Shown here one piece after another: positions 9,011 through 17,098 of a DNA stretch of 64,000 nt. Each line of letters begins with the position of its first letter. Within the stretch, counting starts at the first letter, position 1. The DNA is from Methylobacterium radiotolerans JCM 2831 (GTDB lineage: Bacteria > Pseudomonadota > Alphaproteobacteria > Rhizobiales > Beijerinckiaceae). A program made the translations under genes and the position numbers. The DNA lies in contig NC_010505.1 of assembly GCF_000019725.1 (NCBI RefSeq), positions 620,001 through 684,000 of the forward strand, given 5' to 3'. The notes beneath the pieces are model-generated. The model was not told the DNA's origin. It made no database searches and saw only the letters and a list, made by a program, of their open reading frames with translations.

Positions 9011-9958
9011 TCAGCCGACCAGATACTGCTTGGCGATCGCCTCGCCCACCCTGTTGTTCTCGGCGATGAACGCCTCGACGAACTCGTGCAGCCCCGTGGC
9101 GAAGACCCGGTCGATGTCCTCGCCCTCCAGCTTCGCCAGCATGTTGCCCGCGAGGCGCTGGCTCGGTCCCCGGCGGCCGTAGGCGTCGGCGATCAGGTCG
9201 AGATACTCGACGATCACGCCGTAGCAGTTCGCGAAGGAGCGCGGCATCTGCTTGTTGAGCATCAGGAGGTCGGCCACCAGCAGCGGCTTGATGCTCTCCC
9301 GGTAGACCCAGTGGTAGGCGTTGAAGGCCGACACTTCGCGCAGGATCGTGGTCCACTGGAAGTAGTCGAGGCTGCCGCCCACCGTCTCGTCGTGCGGCAG
9401 CAGGATCTGGTACTTGACGTCGAGGATCCGGGCAGTGTTGTCGGCCCGCTCGATCGCCGTGCCGAGCCGCGTGAACCAGAAGGCGTCGTTGCGCAGCATC
9501 GTCCGGAAGGCCGAGCCGTCGAAGGTGAGCGAGACCGTCTTCACCCAGTCGAGGAAGCGGCCGAACTCGTCGCGGTTGAGGTCCTTGCCGGAATAGTTGC
9601 GCAGCTCCAGCCACGCGCCGTTGATCGCGTCCCACATCTCGGTGGTCAGCGCGGTGCGCACCGAGCGGGCATTCTCGCGGGCCGCCTCGATGCAGGAGCG
9701 GATCGAGGACGGGTTGTGCGGGCTGAATGCCAGGAAGTCGCAGACCGTGTCGGCGTTGACCGCGCTGTAGTGCGTCTTGAACGCGTCGGGGTCGCCGGCC
9801 GAGGCGAGGGCCGATTCCCACTCGTTGCTCCCGCCGCCGCCGTAGCTCGTCGGCAGCGACGCGAAGCGGTGCGCCGCGTCGAGGATGCGGGCGACGAAAT
9901 CGGCGCGCTCGACGTAGCGCGAGAGCCAGAAGAGGTTGTCGGCAGTCCTGGAGAGCAT
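9011..9958 (-). CDS. Alpha-E domain protein
   Basis: A 315-residue, all-helical cytoplasmic protein starting MLSRTADNLFWLSRYVERADFVARILD, the signature of the alpha-E family. Other family blocks are WEAINGAWLELR-like and TRLGTAIERADNTARILDVKY. The family has no solved reaction; it occurs almost only beside circularly permuted ATP-grasp and transglutaminase genes, as here, and is thought to assist peptide ligation or recognise the product. It is 65 bases downstream of the ATP-grasp gene and co-directional with it. Confidence 0.92.
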   Translation of the reverse strand: MLSRTADNLFWLSRYVERADFVARILDAAHRFASLPTSYGGGGSNEWESALASAGDPDAFKTHYSAVNADTVCDFLAFSPHNPSSIRSCIEAARENARSVRTALTTEMWDAINGAWLELRNYSGKDLNRDEFGRFLDWVKTVSLTFDGSAFRTMLRNDAFWFTRLGTAIERADNTARILDVKYQILLPHDETVGGSLDYFQWTTILREVSAFNAYHWVYRESIKPLLVADLLMLNKQMPRSFANCYGVIVEYLDLIADAYGRRGPSQRLAGNMLAKLEGEDIDRVFATGLHEFVEAFIAENNRVGEAIAKQYLVG

Positions 9959-10023
9959 CGGTCTTCAGCCAAGTCGTGCGGACCACAATGTCCGCGCCTC
10001 GGAACGTCGGGACGGCCTGGACC

Positions 10024-11463
10024 TCAGGCGTCGAGCACCCAGGTGTCCTTCGTGCCACCGCCCTGGCTGGAATTGACCACCAGGGAGCCTTCCTTCAGCG
10101 CCACCCGGGTCAGGCCGCCCGGGACGATGCGGATCTTGTCGGCCCCGCACAGCACGAAGGGCCGCAGGTCGACGTGGCGGGGCGCGACGCCCGAGGCCAC
10201 GAAGGTCGGGCAGGTGGAGAGCGACAGGGTCGGCTGGGCGATGAACCCGTCCGGGGCGTGCTTGAGCTTCTTGGCGAAGTCGTCGAGCTCGCGCTTGCTG
10301 GCGTGCGGCCCGACCAGCATCCCGTAGCCGCCCGAGCCGTTGACCTCCTTCACCACCAGGTCGGACAGGTTGTCCATCACGTACGCGAAGGCGTCCTTCT
10401 CGCGGCAGCGGTAGGTCGGCACGTTGTGCAGGATCGACTCCTCGCCGGTGAAGAACTTCACGATCTCGGGCATGTAGCTGTAGACCGCCTTATCGTCCGA
10501 GATGCCGGTCCCGACCGCGTTGGCGAGGGTCACCGAGCCGCGCTCGTAGGCGTTCATCAGCCCCGGCACGCCGAGGACCGAATCCGGGCGGAAGACCAGC
10601 GGGTCGAGGAAGTCGTCGTCGAGGCGGCGGTAGATCACGTCGACCTTCCGCGGCCCCTCGGTGGTGCGCATGTAGACGACGTCGTCCTTGGTGAAGAGGT
10701 CGGACGCCTCCACCAGCTCGACGCCGAGCTTGTCGGCCAGGAACGAGTGCTCGTAGAACGCGGAATTGTAGCGCCCGGGGGTCAGGAGCACGACGGTCGG
10801 GTCGCGGGTCGCCGAGCCCGGCGCGAGGCTGCGCAGCGTGGCGAGCAGGGCGTCCGGGTAGTTCTCCACCGGCGCGACCCGGTGCTTCGAGAACAGGTCC
10901 GGGAACAGGCGCAGCATCACCTCCCGGTTCTCCAGCATGTAGGAGACTCCCGAAGGGATGCGGGCGTTGTCCTCCAGCACGAAGAAGTCGTTCTCGCCGG
11001 TCCGGACGATGTCGATGCCCGCGATGTGGACGTAGAGGTCGTGCGGCACGCGGAAGGACCGCATCTCCATGCGGTAATGGGCGTTGCGGTAGACGAGGTC
11101 GGCCGGGATGATGCCGGCCTTGATGCATTCCTGGGCGCCGTAGATGTCCTTCAGGAACAGGTTGATGGCCGTGACCCGCTGCGTCAGCCCGCGCTCCAGG
11201 AAGGCCCATTCCGGCTTGGTGATCACCCGGGGGATGATGTCGAACGGGATCAGCCGCTCGGTCGATTCGTTGTCGCCGTAGACCGCGAAGGTGATGCCGA
11301 TCCGGCGGAACAGCAGCTCGGCCTGGCTGCGGCGGGTGTTGAAGTGCTCCGGCGGCGTCGAGTCCAGCCACGCCTTGAGCTGGCCGTAGGCGTCGCGAAC
11401 GGCGGCCGGATCGGCGGCGCCGGTGCCGAGTCCGTTCATCTCGTCGAAGGCCGTCACCGCCAT
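10024..11463 (-). CDS. Circularly permuted type 2 ATP-grasp ligase of the Anbu cluster
   Basis: A 479-residue protein with the permuted ATP-grasp order. The C-terminal-type block comes early (DIYGAQECIKAGIIPADLVYRN, VLEDNARIPSGVSYMLENREVM). The nucleotide-binding strand-turn VVKEVNGSGGYGMLVG is near the end. It should couple ATP hydrolysis to formation of a peptide-like amide bond; substrates are unknown. The start has a strong ribosome site (GGAGGAG ending 6 bases before the ATG). First gene of the four-gene set and presumably transcribed from the promoter region just upstream. Confidence 0.93.
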   Translation of the reverse strand: MAVTAFDEMNGLGTGAADPAAVRDAYGQLKAWLDSTPPEHFNTRRSQAELLFRRIGITFAVYGDNESTERLIPFDIIPRVITKPEWAFLERGLTQRVTAINLFLKDIYGAQECIKAGIIPADLVYRNAHYRMEMRSFRVPHDLYVHIAGIDIVRTGENDFFVLEDNARIPSGVSYMLENREVMLRLFPDLFSKHRVAPVENYPDALLATLRSLAPGSATRDPTVVLLTPGRYNSAFYEHSFLADKLGVELVEASDLFTKDDVVYMRTTEGPRKVDVIYRRLDDDFLDPLVFRPDSVLGVPGLMNAYERGSVTLANAVGTGISDDKAVYSYMPEIVKFFTGEESILHNVPTYRCREKDAFAYVMDNLSDLVVKEVNGSGGYGMLVGPHASKRELDDFAKKLKHAPDGFIAQPTLSLSTCPTFVASGVAPRHVDLRPFVLCGADKIRIVPGGLTRVALKEGSLVVNSSQGGGTKDTWVLDA

Positions 11464-11519
11464 CTCGCTCCTCCCGTACGCTCCCGCTCTTGAGGCAAGA
11501 GGCGCGCCACCTGTTCATG

Positions 11520-11546
11520 GCTATATCCGCGGGCGATAACGCTCAA
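11520..11546 (-). promoter_or_regulatory. Weak candidate promoter for the ATP-grasp/Anbu operon
   Basis: On the minus strand TTGAGC (complement of 11541-11546) and TATAGC (complement of 11520-11525) are separated by 15 bases and lie 57 bases before the ATP-grasp start. The spacing is 2 short of ideal, so this is only a candidate. No operator-like repeat stands out. Confidence 0.28.
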
Positions 11547-11559
11547 GGCGGCCGGAGGA

Positions 11560-12306
11560 TCAGATCAGCTTGAGGCCTTTCAGGCTGGCGTGACCGTTTC
11601 GGCCGAGGATCACGTGGTCGTGGACGACGATCTTGAGCGGCGCCAGGACCGCCACGATCTCGCGGGTCATCGCCACGTCGGCCGCGGAGGGGGCCGGGTC
11701 GCCGGACGGGTGGTTGTGGGCCAGGATGATGGCCGTGGCCGACAGTTCGAGCGCCCGGCGGGCGACTTCGCGCGGATAGACAGGCGTGTGGTCGACGGTG
11801 CCGCGTCCCTGCACCTCGTCGGCGATGAGGTGGTTGCGCTTGTCGAGGAACAGGACGCGGAACTCCTCGCGCGGGGCGAACGCCATGGTGGCGCGCAGGT
11901 ACTCGTGCAGCGCGCTCCACGAGCCCAGGAGCGCGCGCTCCCGGATCGCGCCCCGGGCGAGCCGCCGCGCCGCGGCCTCGATCACCTTGAGGTCGGACGC
12001 GACCCCGGCGCTCACGCCCTCCACTTCCATCAGCCGCGCCGGCTCGGCGCTGACTACCTCGGCGAAGCTGCCGAACCGGGCGACCAGCGCCTTGGCGAGG
12101 GGCTTGACGTCCCGCCGGGGTATCGCCCGGAACAGGACCAGCTCCAGCAGCTCGTAATCGGGCAGCGCGTCGGCCCCCGCCGTCGCGAACTTCTCCCGCA
12201 GGCGGTCGCGATGGCCGTGGTAGTGCGGCGCCTCCTTCTCGACCGGGGACGGGGCGGCGCTGTCGGCGAACAGCCCCGCCTCACCGTCGTCCGGCCGCGG
12301 CGACAC
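11560..12306 (-). CDS. radC: RadC-family JAMM-domain protein
   Basis: A 248-residue protein. Residues 30-115 form a helix-hairpin-helix region ([24 protein letters not shown]...[15 protein letters not shown]). The C-terminal half has the JAMM/MPN zinc-metallopeptidase-like motif [15 protein letters not shown] (His197, His199, Asp210). The historical link to DNA repair in E. coli was traced to another gene, and the true role of RadC is unknown. It starts 6 bases after the map stop, so map and radC are probably co-transcribed, an arrangement common in related bacteria. Confidence 0.93.
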   Translation of the reverse strand: MSPRPDDGEAGLFADSAAPSPVEKEAPHYHGHRDRLREKFATAGADALPDYELLELVLFRAIPRRDVKPLAKALVARFGSFAEVVSAEPARLMEVEGVSAGVASDLKVIEAAARRLARGAIRERALLGSWSALHEYLRATMAFAPREEFRVLFLDKRNHLIADEVQGRGTVDHTPVYPREVARRALELSATAIILAHNHPSGDPAPSAADVAMTREIVAVLAPLKIVVHDHVILGRNGHASLKGLKLI

Positions 12307-12312
12307 GGCCGG

Positions 12313-13140
12313 TCAGGCGGCCGGGTTGACGGGCTGATGCAGCCCCTTCGGCGAGATCGTGAAGATCTCGACGCCGGTCTCGGTGACGCCGACCGTGTGC
12401 TCGAACTGGGCGGAGAGCGAGCGGTCGCGGGTCACGGCGGTCCAGCCGTCGCCCAGGACCTTCACGGCGGGCCGGCCGAGATTGATCATCGGCTCGATCG
12501 TGAAGAACTGTCCGGGCTTGAACGGCACGTCGTAGCTGGCCTCGACGTAGTGCAGGATCGTGGGCGCGTCGTGATAGGTGCGCCCGAGGCCGTGGCCGCA
12601 GAAGTCGCGCACCACCGAGCAGCGCTCGCCCTCGGCGTAGGACTGGATCGCCCGGCCGATATCGTTGGTCGAGCCGCCGGGCTTCACGGCGGCGACGCCG
12701 CGCATCAGCGCCTCGTAGGTGATCTCGCACAGGCGCTGGGCCTTGCGGGGCACCTCGCCGACATAGGCCATCCGGCTCGAATCGCCGTGCCAGCCGTCGA
12801 GGATCAGGCAGATGTCGAGGTTGACGATGTCGCCCTCGCGCAGCGGTTTGTCGTTGGGGATGCCGTGGCAGACCACGTGGTTGATCGAGGTGCAGATCGA
12901 CTTCGGATAGCCGCGGTAGAGGAGCGAGGCCGGATAGGCGCCGTGATCCATCGCGAAGGTGTAGGCGAGCTTGTCGAGCTCCTCGGTAGTGACGCCGGGC
13001 TGCGTCGCCTCCATCAGCAGGTCGAGGGCCTCGGCGGTGAGCCGCCCCGCGCGGCGCATGCCCTCGAATCCCTCGGGACCGTGGATCGGCGGTTCCGGGG
13101 CGCGGCGCGCACCCTGCGCACTGGCCTGTTCCTGCTGCAT
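12313..13140 (-). CDS. map: Type I methionine aminopeptidase
   Basis: A 275-residue protein from the ATG at 13140; a longer in-frame start at 13218 adds a basic stretch not seen in the family. The five metal ligands of the pita-bread fold can be placed: Asp109 (VNLDI), Asp120 (HGDSS), His183 (GHGLGRTYH), Glu216 (FTIEPM) and Glu247 (AQFEHT). It removes the initiator methionine from nascent proteins, an essential reaction. Incidentally it would expose the Thr nucleophile of Anbu, whose second residue is small enough for cleavage. Confidence 0.96.
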   Translation of the reverse strand: MQQEQASAQGARRAPEPPIHGPEGFEGMRRAGRLTAEALDLLMEATQPGVTTEELDKLAYTFAMDHGAYPASLLYRGYPKSICTSINHVVCHGIPNDKPLREGDIVNLDICLILDGWHGDSSRMAYVGEVPRKAQRLCEITYEALMRGVAAVKPGGSTNDIGRAIQSYAEGERCSVVRDFCGHGLGRTYHDAPTILHYVEASYDVPFKPGQFFTIEPMINLGRPAVKVLGDGWTAVTRDRSLSAQFEHTVGVTETGVEIFTISPKGLHQPVNPAA

Positions 13141-13340
13141 GATCGGGACTTTTTTCGCGGCGGCGTCAATCGGGCTCCGCCTTATGTACGGCGCGGGGCG
13201 CGGGAGTCCAAGCCGCATCGGTCACCGGTCGGGCGAGGCTTGCGCCGGTCGCGGGGCTGGCGGCATAAGCGGCCGCGAGACGCCCGGGTGCGCGCAGGCA
13301 GATTCGCCGCGCGGTCGGTCGCGGGGCAGGCGAGGGCCGG

Positions 13341-13598
13341 ATGGCAGGCAAGGCGGTACCGCACTTCCACAACGAGCCGGGCGTGCCGGTGATCACCGTG
13401 GGCGTGAAGGAGTTCATGTGCATCGGCGCGCTGCCGCCGTTCGACCACCCGCACGTGTTCCTCGACATGGGCGCCGACAGCGAGATCATCTGCCAGTACT
13501 GCTCGACGCTCTACCGGTACAGGGCCGGTCTGAAGGCCGATCAGGCGGAGCCGCAGGCCTGTGTGTGGCGGGACGACGCCAGGGTCGCGGCGGAGTAG
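13341..13598 (+). CDS. CHCC-type zinc-finger protein
   Basis: An 85-residue protein matching the zf-CHCC family: Cys27 (FMCIG), His36/His38 (PPFDHPHVF), Cys51 and Cys54 (IICQYCSTLYR). The family is related to the zinc-binding NDUFS6 subunit of mitochondrial complex I, and in alphaproteobacteria the protein is thought to associate with complex I. It lies 12 bases before an FAD monooxygenase gene, but the link may be only positional. Confidence 0.9.
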   Translation: MAGKAVPHFHNEPGVPVITVGVKEFMCIGALPPFDHPHVFLDMGADSEIICQYCSTLYRYRAGLKADQAEPQACVWRDDARVAAE

Positions 13599-13610
13599 GC
13601 GCCGCCGACC

Positions 13611-14804
13611 GTGCCCTCTGGCAGTCCATCTCTGCGGATCGGGATCGTCGGGGCCGGGATCGGCGGCCTGACGGCGGCGCTGGCTCTGTCGGATGCCGGC
13701 CACGCCGTCACGGTGATCGAGCGCCGGACCGGCTTCAGCGAGGTCGGGGCCGGGATCCAGATCTCGCCCAACGCGAGCCGGATCCTGGCCGGGCTCGGGC
13801 TCTCTGCGGCCCTGCGTCGGGCGGCGAGCGAGCCGCCCGCCGTCGAGGTGCGCGCCCTCGACAGCGGCCGCCACATCGGCGGCGTGGCGCTCGGCGCGCA
13901 GGCGCTGAGCCGGTTCGGCGCGCCCTACTACGTGATCCACCGCGCCGACCTGCAGACGCTGCTGCTCGACGCGCTCCGGAGTCGCTCGACGATCCGCCTG
14001 CTGATGGGCCGCACCGTCACGGCCGTGTCCCGGACGGCCTCGGAGGCCGTCCTCACCGTCGAGGGCGCGAGCGGGTCCCAGCCGGCCGCCTTCGACCTCG
14101 TGGTCGGCGCGGACGGGCTGCGGTCGCGCCTGCGCGCGCATCTCGATCCGGCCCCGCTCCGGCCCGGACAGGCCGCGGCGTGGCGGGCGCTGATCCCCAT
14201 GGAGGCGGCCCCGCAGGCGCTGCGCGGCGCCGCCACCGGCCTGTGGCTCGGCCGCGGCCGGCACGTGGTGCATTACCCGGTGCGGGACGGGCAGTTCCTC
14301 AACGTGGTGGCGGTCGTGCCCGAAGCGGTGGGCGACGAGGGCTGGGGCCGGCTCGGCGAGCCGGCCGTGCTGCGCGGGCATCTGCGCGGCTGCGCCGCGC
14401 CGCTGCGCGACCTCCTGAGCCTGCCGGATTCCTGGCTGGTCTGGTCGCTCGCCGACCGGGCCGTGGCGCGCCCGCTCGCCCGCGACCGGCTCGCGCTGAT
14501 CGGCGATGCCGCCCACCCGGTGCTGCCCTACCTGGCGCAGGGCGCGGCCCTGGCGATCGAGGACGCCGCGGTCCTGACCCGTGCCCTCGCGGACCACGCC
14601 GACGTGCCGGCCGCGCTCGCGGCGTTCTCGGGCGCGCGGACCGCCCGGGTGCGGCGGGTCCAGAAGGCGGCGCGGAGCAACGGCCGGACTTACCACGCCG
14701 GCGGCGTGGTGGCGTTCGTGCGCAACGCCGTGATGGCCCGCCTCGGCCCGGACGGCATGCGGGACCGCTACGCGTGGCTGTACGGCTGGACGCCCCCCGC
14801 TTGA
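13611..14804 (+). CDS. FAD-dependent aromatic-ring monooxygenase (salicylate hydroxylase-like)
   Basis: A 397-residue group A flavoprotein monooxygenase with a GTG start. The Rossmann motif is at residues 10-20 (IGIVGAGIGGLTAAL), followed by a GxxVxVxExR-type strand end. The mid-protein FAD/NADPH motif is DLVVGADGLRSRLR and the ribityl-binding motif is LIGDAAHPVLPYLAQGAALAIEDAAVL. Enzymes of this type hydroxylate aromatic or other activated rings with NAD(P)H and oxygen. The substrate cannot be told; UbiH-like or 3-hydroxybenzoate-type activities are alternatives. Confidence 0.85.
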   Translation: MPSGSPSLRIGIVGAGIGGLTAALALSDAGHAVTVIERRTGFSEVGAGIQISPNASRILAGLGLSAALRRAASEPPAVEVRALDSGRHIGGVALGAQALSRFGAPYYVIHRADLQTLLLDALRSRSTIRLLMGRTVTAVSRTASEAVLTVEGASGSQPAAFDLVVGADGLRSRLRAHLDPAPLRPGQAAAWRALIPMEAAPQALRGAATGLWLGRGRHVVHYPVRDGQFLNVVAVVPEAVGDEGWGRLGEPAVLRGHLRGCAAPLRDLLSLPDSWLVWSLADRAVARPLARDRLALIGDAAHPVLPYLAQGAALAIEDAAVLTRALADHADVPAALAAFSGARTARVRRVQKAARSNGRTYHAGGVVAFVRNAVMARLGPDGMRDRYAWLYGWTPPA

Positions 14805-14837
14805 TCGGACCCGCCGCCCCCGCTACCGAGGGCGCAT

Positions 14838-14924
14838 GCGGACGTGGCGGAACCGGTAGACGCACGAGACTTAAAATCTTGCGGCCGCGAGGCCGTGCGG
14901 GTTCGAGTCCCGCCGTCCGCACCA
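14838..14924 (+). tRNA. tRNA-Leu (anticodon UAA), CCA encoded
   Basis: A class II tRNA. The 7-bp acceptor stem GCGGACG (14838-14844) pairs with CGTCCGC (14914-14920), followed by ACCA. The anticodon stem CGAGA/TCTTG encloses the loop CTTAAAA, giving anticodon UAA. A long variable arm (GCGGCCGCGAGGCCGT) and the T-loop GGTTCGAGTCC follow. It reads UUA, a rare codon in a genome of this composition. Confidence 0.95.
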
Positions 14925-14967
14925 GCACGCATCGCGACGCCGGACCGGGGCTCCGGAGGGGAATGGC

Positions 14968-15132
14968 GTGGTCTACGTGCTCATCATCATGCTGGCCGGC
15001 TCGGGCTCGGCGATCGGGTCCGTGGAGTTCAACACCCGGCAGGCCTGCGAGGCCGCCGCGAAGCAGATCGCGGACGCCGAACGGCCCTATGGCGGCGCCT
15101 CCCCGGTCACCGTGTGCGCGCCGAAGGGGTGA
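14968..15132 (+). CDS. Small hypothetical protein, 54 residues
   Basis: A short frame with GTG start preceded at 7 bases by a strong ribosome site (GGAGGG at 14955-14960). The product has a hydrophobic start (VYVLIIMLAGSGSAIG) and then a charged region with two cysteines (QACEAAAKQIADAERPYGG...VCAPKG). This resembles the many tiny exported proteins of alphaproteobacteria that carry a Cys pair. An overlapping longer frame has shadow-like Arg/Ser/Pro composition. Function unknown. Confidence 0.55.
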   Translation: MVYVLIIMLAGSGSAIGSVEFNTRQACEAAAKQIADAERPYGGASPVTVCAPKG

Positions 15133-15234
15133 GCGCCGGGCGGTCCGGAATGCGCGGGATCGGTCGCATTCGAGCGATCGCCGAAACCGGCTCTTCGCGC
15201 CTCCCTGCCAGGGTCAGGCCCGGGAGATTCCGGC

Positions 15235-15483
15235 ATGATCGACGCCCTTCAGACCGCCGCGACCGGCATGACCCGGGCCACCGATCGGCTCGGGAAGGCC
15301 GCTGAGACCATCGCGGCGAGCGGCGCGCCCGTCGGCGACGCGGGCCTGCCGCCGGCCGCGCAGGTGGACCTGTCGGGGGCCGCGCTGGACCTGATCGGGT
15401 CGCGGTCGGCCTTCGCGCTGAACGCCGCGGTGGCGCGCTCCGCCGACCGCATGATGGGTCAGCTCCTCGACGTCACCGCCTGA
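15235..15483 (+). CDS. Small flagellar rod/hook-like protein
   Basis: An 82-residue protein. The start (MIDALQTAATGMTRATDRLGKAAETIA) matches the conserved N-terminal helix of flagellar axial proteins. The end (DLIGSRSAFALNAAVARSADRMMGQLLDVTA) matches their C-terminal helix, including the usual Leu-Leu-Asp finish. The central domain of FlgC/FlgE-type proteins is absent, so the two axial helices are joined by about 25 residues. A ribosome site (GGGAGA) precedes the ATG. No other flagellar gene is visible nearby. Its end overlaps the convergent DUF1275 gene by 11 bases. Confidence 0.72.
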   Translation: MIDALQTAATGMTRATDRLGKAAETIAASGAPVGDAGLPPAAQVDLSGAALDLIGSRSAFALNAAVARSADRMMGQLLDVTA

Positions 15484-16171
15484 GGGCGGGGAGGGCGAGA
15501 CCGGCCAGGATCGCGGCCGCCGCGAAGAGCAGCGTCACGCCGACGAGGCGGTAGGCCACGACCCCCACCACGCCGCCCGCCAGGAAGGCGCCCACGGTCG
15601 AGAGGTACAGCCGCAGCCGCACCGGATCGTGGGCCTTCAGCGGGTCGGCGCCCGGCGCGCCGCGATCGAGCCAGCGTGCGAGCTCGATGCCGATATCGGT
15701 GATCATGCCGGTCACGTGCGTGGTCCGGACCCGCGACTCGGAGATCTTGGTCACGGCCGCGTTCTGGAGACCGAGGACGAAGCTCAGGCCGAGCACGAGG
15801 GCGTGGCTCCGTGCCGGCTCGTGGAGCGGCAGCACGAGCAGGCCGACGGCGACGAGGAGGATCGCCTCCGCGCAGACTCCGTAGGCGTAGGCGCCCGGAC
15901 GGCGCCCGCGGCGGCGGCGGCGGATCAGCAGCGTCGCGGTGGCGGCGCCGAGGACGAACAGGATGACGAGCAGGCCCGCCTGCAGGGCCAGCAGCAGGTC
16001 GCCCGTGCCGGTCCGGTCGGAGATGGCCGAGACGTTCCCGGTCATGTTCGAGGCGTAGAGGCCCACCGCGTAGAAGCCGGCGGTGTTCAACGCGCCGGCC
16101 ACCCCGGCGAGGGAGAGGGCGAGCGCCCTGTCGGCCTCCGGGGTGCGCGTCTCGCCTTCGTGGACCAGCAT
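15473..16171 (-). CDS. DUF1275 (YoaK-type) inner-membrane protein
   Basis: A 232-residue protein with about six hydrophobic segments. It carries the family motifs GALNTAGFYAVGLYASNMTGNV, LGLQNAAV and the VRTTHVTGMITDIG loop. Function of the family is unknown; it is probably a small transporter. The Arg-rich loop RRRRRGRRPG should face the cytoplasm. Its 3' end overlaps that of the convergent small flagellar-like gene. Confidence 0.88.
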   Translation of the reverse strand: MLVHEGETRTPEADRALALSLAGVAGALNTAGFYAVGLYASNMTGNVSAISDRTGTGDLLLALQAGLLVILFVLGAATATLLIRRRRRGRRPGAYAYGVCAEAILLVAVGLLVLPLHEPARSHALVLGLSFVLGLQNAAVTKISESRVRTTHVTGMITDIGIELARWLDRGAPGADPLKAHDPVRLRLYLSTVGAFLAGGVVGVVAYRLVGVTLLFAAAAILAGLALPALRR

Positions 16172-16282
16172 GGACCCGTCGATGACCCGTCGGTGGGTGC
16201 GGACCGCCGGATTCGGCCGGCGCCGCCACCGTCTTAAGCCACGCGCCCGGGCCCCGTCACGGCGCCCGGCGCAACCCCCGGC

Positions 16283-16654
16283 TCACCAGCCGCGATAGCC
16301 GTAGCCACCCTCGTATTCGCCGCGCCAGTGGCGGGCCGGGCCGTAGCCGACCGGGACCCGCTCGTAGGTCACGGTCCGGCGGGTGGCGTAGACCGGCGCC
16401 TCCTCCTCGTAGACGCGGTAGACCGGGGCCGGCCGCACGACCACGGGGGCCGGGGCGTAGCCGTAATCCGCGTCGCCGTAACCGTAGCCGGGCGCCGCGT
16501 GGGCCTGGGTCGCGGCGCCGATCAGCGCGCCGGCCGCGAGGCCGCCGATGATCCCGGCCGCGATGGCGCCGCCGCCGCGGGCCTCGGCGGTCGTGGAGGC
16601 CAGGGTACCCGCGCCGATCAGCGCGGCGGCCGAGAGCAGAGCGATGCGTGTCAT
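16283..16654 (-). CDS. Exported glycine-zipper and Tyr/Pro-rich protein
   Basis: A 123-residue protein. Residues 1-27 are a Sec signal peptide (MTRIALLSAAALIGAGTLASTTAEA). A Gly/Ala zipper follows (GGGAIAAGIIGGLAAGALIGAA), then a tail rich in Tyr, Pro, Val and Arg (YGYAPAPVVVRPAPVYRVYEEE). Such proteins are common in Methylobacterium relatives and are taken to be envelope-associated; no function is assigned. Confidence 0.8.
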   Translation of the reverse strand: MTRIALLSAAALIGAGTLASTTAEARGGGAIAAGIIGGLAAGALIGAATQAHAAPGYGYGDADYGYAPAPVVVRPAPVYRVYEEEAPVYATRRTVTYERVPVGYGPARHWRGEYEGGYGYRGW

Positions 16655-16761
16655 GACCTGTCTCCGGTGGGTGCGGGGAGCGCCTGCGGCGCCCCGGATC
16701 ACACGAGGGACAATGCCGCGCCCGCGCTGCACCGAAGCTGAAGCCGGCCTGCAGCCACGGT

Positions 16762-16995
16762 TCAGCTTGTCGGCCCGGCCTCCGGATCGGGGGCGGTCCG
16801 GACGTAGCCGCGGGAGATCAGGCGGCTGCGCTCGCGCGTGCGCCGCTCCGCCTCCATCAGGTCGGACAGGGCGTCGGCGATCGCGCAGCGCAGGGCGATC
16901 CCGGCATCGCCGCCCGCGAAGCCGAGGTACGCCGAGCTGATCGCCTCGACGGGGCATACGTGATCGTCGCGCTGGGCCAGGACCTGGGTCAGCAT
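16762..16995 (-). CDS. 77-residue protein of unknown function behind a LexA box
   Basis: The protein starts MLTQVLAQRDDHVCPVEAIS. It continues into an Ala/Leu-rich amphipathic helix (IALRCAIADALSDLMEAERRTRERSRLISRGY) and a short disordered tail. It has no signal peptide or membrane span. The reading frame shows the usual GC-rich third positions, and TTCTCC/GGAGAA-type purines precede the ATG. A near-consensus alphaproteobacterial LexA box lies 25 bases upstream, so it is probably induced by DNA damage. The long acidic-basic helix could mediate protein contacts, but no family is recognised. Confidence 0.65.
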   Translation of the reverse strand: MLTQVLAQRDDHVCPVEAISSAYLGFAGGDAGIALRCAIADALSDLMEAERRTRERSRLISRGYVRTAPDPEAGPTS

Positions 16996-17019
16996 CGGGT
17001 TCTCCTTCGTCGCGTCCGG

Positions 17020-17034
17020 GAACGAAAAGAGAAC
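17020..17034 (-). promoter_or_regulatory. LexA (SOS) box
   Basis: GAACGAAAAGAGAAC reads on the minus strand as GTTC-TCTTTTC-GTTC, the direct-repeat GTTC-N7-GTTC operator of alphaproteobacterial LexA, with the T-rich spacer typical of strong sites. It lies 25 bases before the 77-residue minus-strand gene and therefore most likely overlaps its promoter. Confidence 0.75.
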
Positions 17035-17046
17035 AAGCCATAAGGG

Positions 17047-17061
17047 TTAACGTTCCGTCAA
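17047..17061. promoter_or_regulatory. CtrA-like half-consensus site
   Basis: TTAA-N7-TCAA differs by one base from the TTAA-N7-TTAA site of the cell-cycle regulator CtrA. It lies between the LexA box and two DnaA-box-like sequences. One mismatch in so short a motif makes this tentative. Confidence 0.25.
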
Positions 17062-17098
17062 CGGCGGCCGGGCCGGCCGCGCTCGACCGGCCAAACCC

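Noticed and set aside
11560..12306. RadC as a DNA repair enzyme
   Set aside because: The original repair phenotype was traced to another gene; the sequence shows only a JAMM-like domain of unknown function.
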